Source: Dechloromonas sp. UBA6271 (GTDB taxonomy: Bacteria > Pseudomonadota > Gammaproteobacteria > Burkholderiales > Rhodocyclaceae). From it: a DNA stretch of 15,111 nt. Shown piece by piece: positions 14,093-15,111 of this stretch. The notes beneath the pieces are model-generated. The model was not told where the DNA came from, did no database searches, and worked only from the letters and a program-made list of their open reading frames with translations. Each line of letters opens with the position of its first letter. Position 1 is the stretch's first letter. The stretch spans positions 1 through 15,111 of the forward strand of contig DJUX01000054.1 in assembly GCA_002440665.1 (NCBI GenBank), in the 5' to 3' direction. The position numbers and the translations under genes are program-made.

Positions 14093-15111
14093 ATGAACCT
14101 GCGCAACGCCTTCCTGGCTGGGCTGCTGGCCCTCGCCTGCGGGCCGGGAGCAGTGATGTGGGCAGCGGCTGAAAGCGCCCCCCCGGCACCGGTTTGGGTC
14201 ATCGACCCGGCCGTCCCCGGCGACAACCTGCCGCCCGCCGGCCGTTCCCTTTTCGACCAGCTTTTCGCCGTCGACCGCAACGGCCAGTCAAGCATCGACC
14301 TGCCGTTTCCTTTTGAATCCTTGCTCGCCCGCCTCGACGCCCAGCTGGCGCGTGACCCGGGCAGCGCCCTGCCGCCGGCCAAGCGTGTCCTGATCCCGCT
14401 CGGCCGCTCGCTGCAGCGCACCGCCGCTGCGCCGGACTACTTCGCCTTCCCGCGCGTGGTGGTTGCGGTCGACGCCCAGCCGGCAGCGATTTCCGCCCCC
14501 TACCTCAAGGACCGCCTGTACATCGGCTATCAGGAAAAATCGGCGGTGCTCGAAGTCATCAGCTATAACGAGGCCGCCGGCCGCTTCGAGTTCCAGCTGG
14601 TCAAGGACTACCGGGCCGGCGGCCGGCCGCAGGTGGTCTACGCCAACCGCACGCTGTGCTTCGCCTGCCACCAGAACGGCGCCCCAATCTTCTCGCGCGC
14701 CCTGTGGGACGAAACCAACGCCAACCCGCAGGCCGCCGCCCTGCTCGCCGCCAGCGGCCACGGTTTCTACGGCATCCCGGCCGAACGCGGCGTGGACATT
14801 CCCTACGCCATCGACAACGCCACCGAACGCGCCAACACCTTCGCCCTGACCCAGCGCCTGTGGCGCGAAGGCTGCGGCGCCGACGACCCGGCCGCCCGCC
14901 GCTGTCGCGCCGGCCTGTTCGCCGCTGCCCTGCGTCATGCGCTGTCCGGCGGCCAGGCCTGGGTGCCGGACGCTGCCTTCGCGGAAACAGTCGCCGCCCC
15001 GCTGCGCGCCACCGCCGGCCGCCGCTGGCCCGGCGGGCTGGCCGTCGGCGACCCCGACCTGCCCAACCGCAACCCGCTGCAAGGCCTGAACGCCTGGCCG
15101 GCCGACGACGC
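14093..15111 (+). CDS. Exported protein with one CxxCH heme site (runs off the window)
   Basis: From the ATG at 14093 the frame is open for 339 codons to the window end without a stop. The N-terminus MNLRNAFLAGLLALACGPGA then VMWAAA is a signal peptide; an imperfect lipobox at Cys16 makes a lipoprotein possible. One c-type heme motif, CFACH, is at residues 189-193 in NRTLCFACHQNGAPIFS. The segment before it (LYIGYQEKSAVLEVISYN, then FEFQLVKDY) is strand-rich and the part after it helical. It starts 22 bases after the lipoprotein gene with GGAAG upstream, so it is the third gene of the operon. It could be an electron-transfer partner or a related heme enzyme. The family is not recognised and the C-terminus is not seen. 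Confidence 0.75.
   Translation, partial: MNLRNAFLAGLLALACGPGAVMWAAAESAPPAPVWVIDPAVPGDNLPPAGRSLFDQLFAVDRNGQSSIDLPFPFESLLARLDAQLARDPGSALPPAKRVLIPLGRSLQRTAAAPDYFAFPRVVVAVDAQPAAISAPYLKDRLYIGYQEKSAVLEVISYNEAAGRFEFQLVKDYRAGGRPQVVYANRTLCFACHQNGAPIFSRALWDETNANPQAAALLAASGHGFYGIPAERGVDIPYAIDNATERANTFALTQRLWREGCGADDPAARRCRAGLFAAALRHALSGGQAWVPDAAFAETVAAPLRATAGRRWPGGLAVGDPDLPNRNPLQGLNAWPADD

Overview
The window looks like the chromosome of a GC-rich betaproteobacterium, most probably of the order Rhodocyclales. This rests on codon use and on the character of the CysD, CysN and YcaO proteins; no marker gene in the window settles the genus. It mixes conserved housekeeping genes with scars of mobile DNA.

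Left part (1-3345). The window opens inside an IS1595-type transposase gene on the minus strand, followed by a frameshifted remnant of a small HEPN-like gene. Next comes the sulfate-activation pair cysD-cysN (ATP sulfurylase small subunit and GTPase subunit), with a candidate extended -10 promoter in front and an intrinsic terminator behind. A heavily decayed 3' part of an IS3-family transposase gene fills the space up to the next operon.

Middle part (3361-8943). A leftward three-gene unit with ATGA overlaps encodes a LYPLA-type carboxylesterase, a DEDDy 3'-5' exonuclease and a carboxymuconolactone decarboxylase-family protein. Rightward genes follow: a small winged-helix-like protein with its own terminator, a full-length YcaO of the E. 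coli type, and an 89-residue protein with a ribbon-helix-helix-like tail. A convergent LuxR-type regulator closes the block.

Accessory patch (about 8950-10490). This stretch is visibly richer in A+T. It holds a gene cassette of the integron type: two attC sites about 0.9 kb apart enclose two small genes for exported proteins. The attC arms show the expected inner stem with one bulged C. The first attC's right core with its flank (9269-9280) is the exact 12-nt reverse complement of the second attC's left core with its flank (10123-10134), as expected if both belong to one circular cassette. No integron integrase is in the window. Beyond the cassette lies a 63-nt fragment about 78% identical to the 3' end of ycaO, so the whole 2.7-kb stretch from RHH-like gene to cassette is bracketed by two ycaO 3' ends.

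Right part (10541-15111). Three exported proteins appear to form one operon: a large (871 aa) di-heme c-type cytochrome with a MauG/RoxA-like core and 20 extra cysteines, a 299-aa lipoprotein of unknown function, and a further secreted protein with one CxxCH heme site that runs off the window. Together they resemble an uncharacterised periplasmic or outer-membrane oxidative redox system. This operon and the orphan cassette are the parts most likely to hold undescribed biology.
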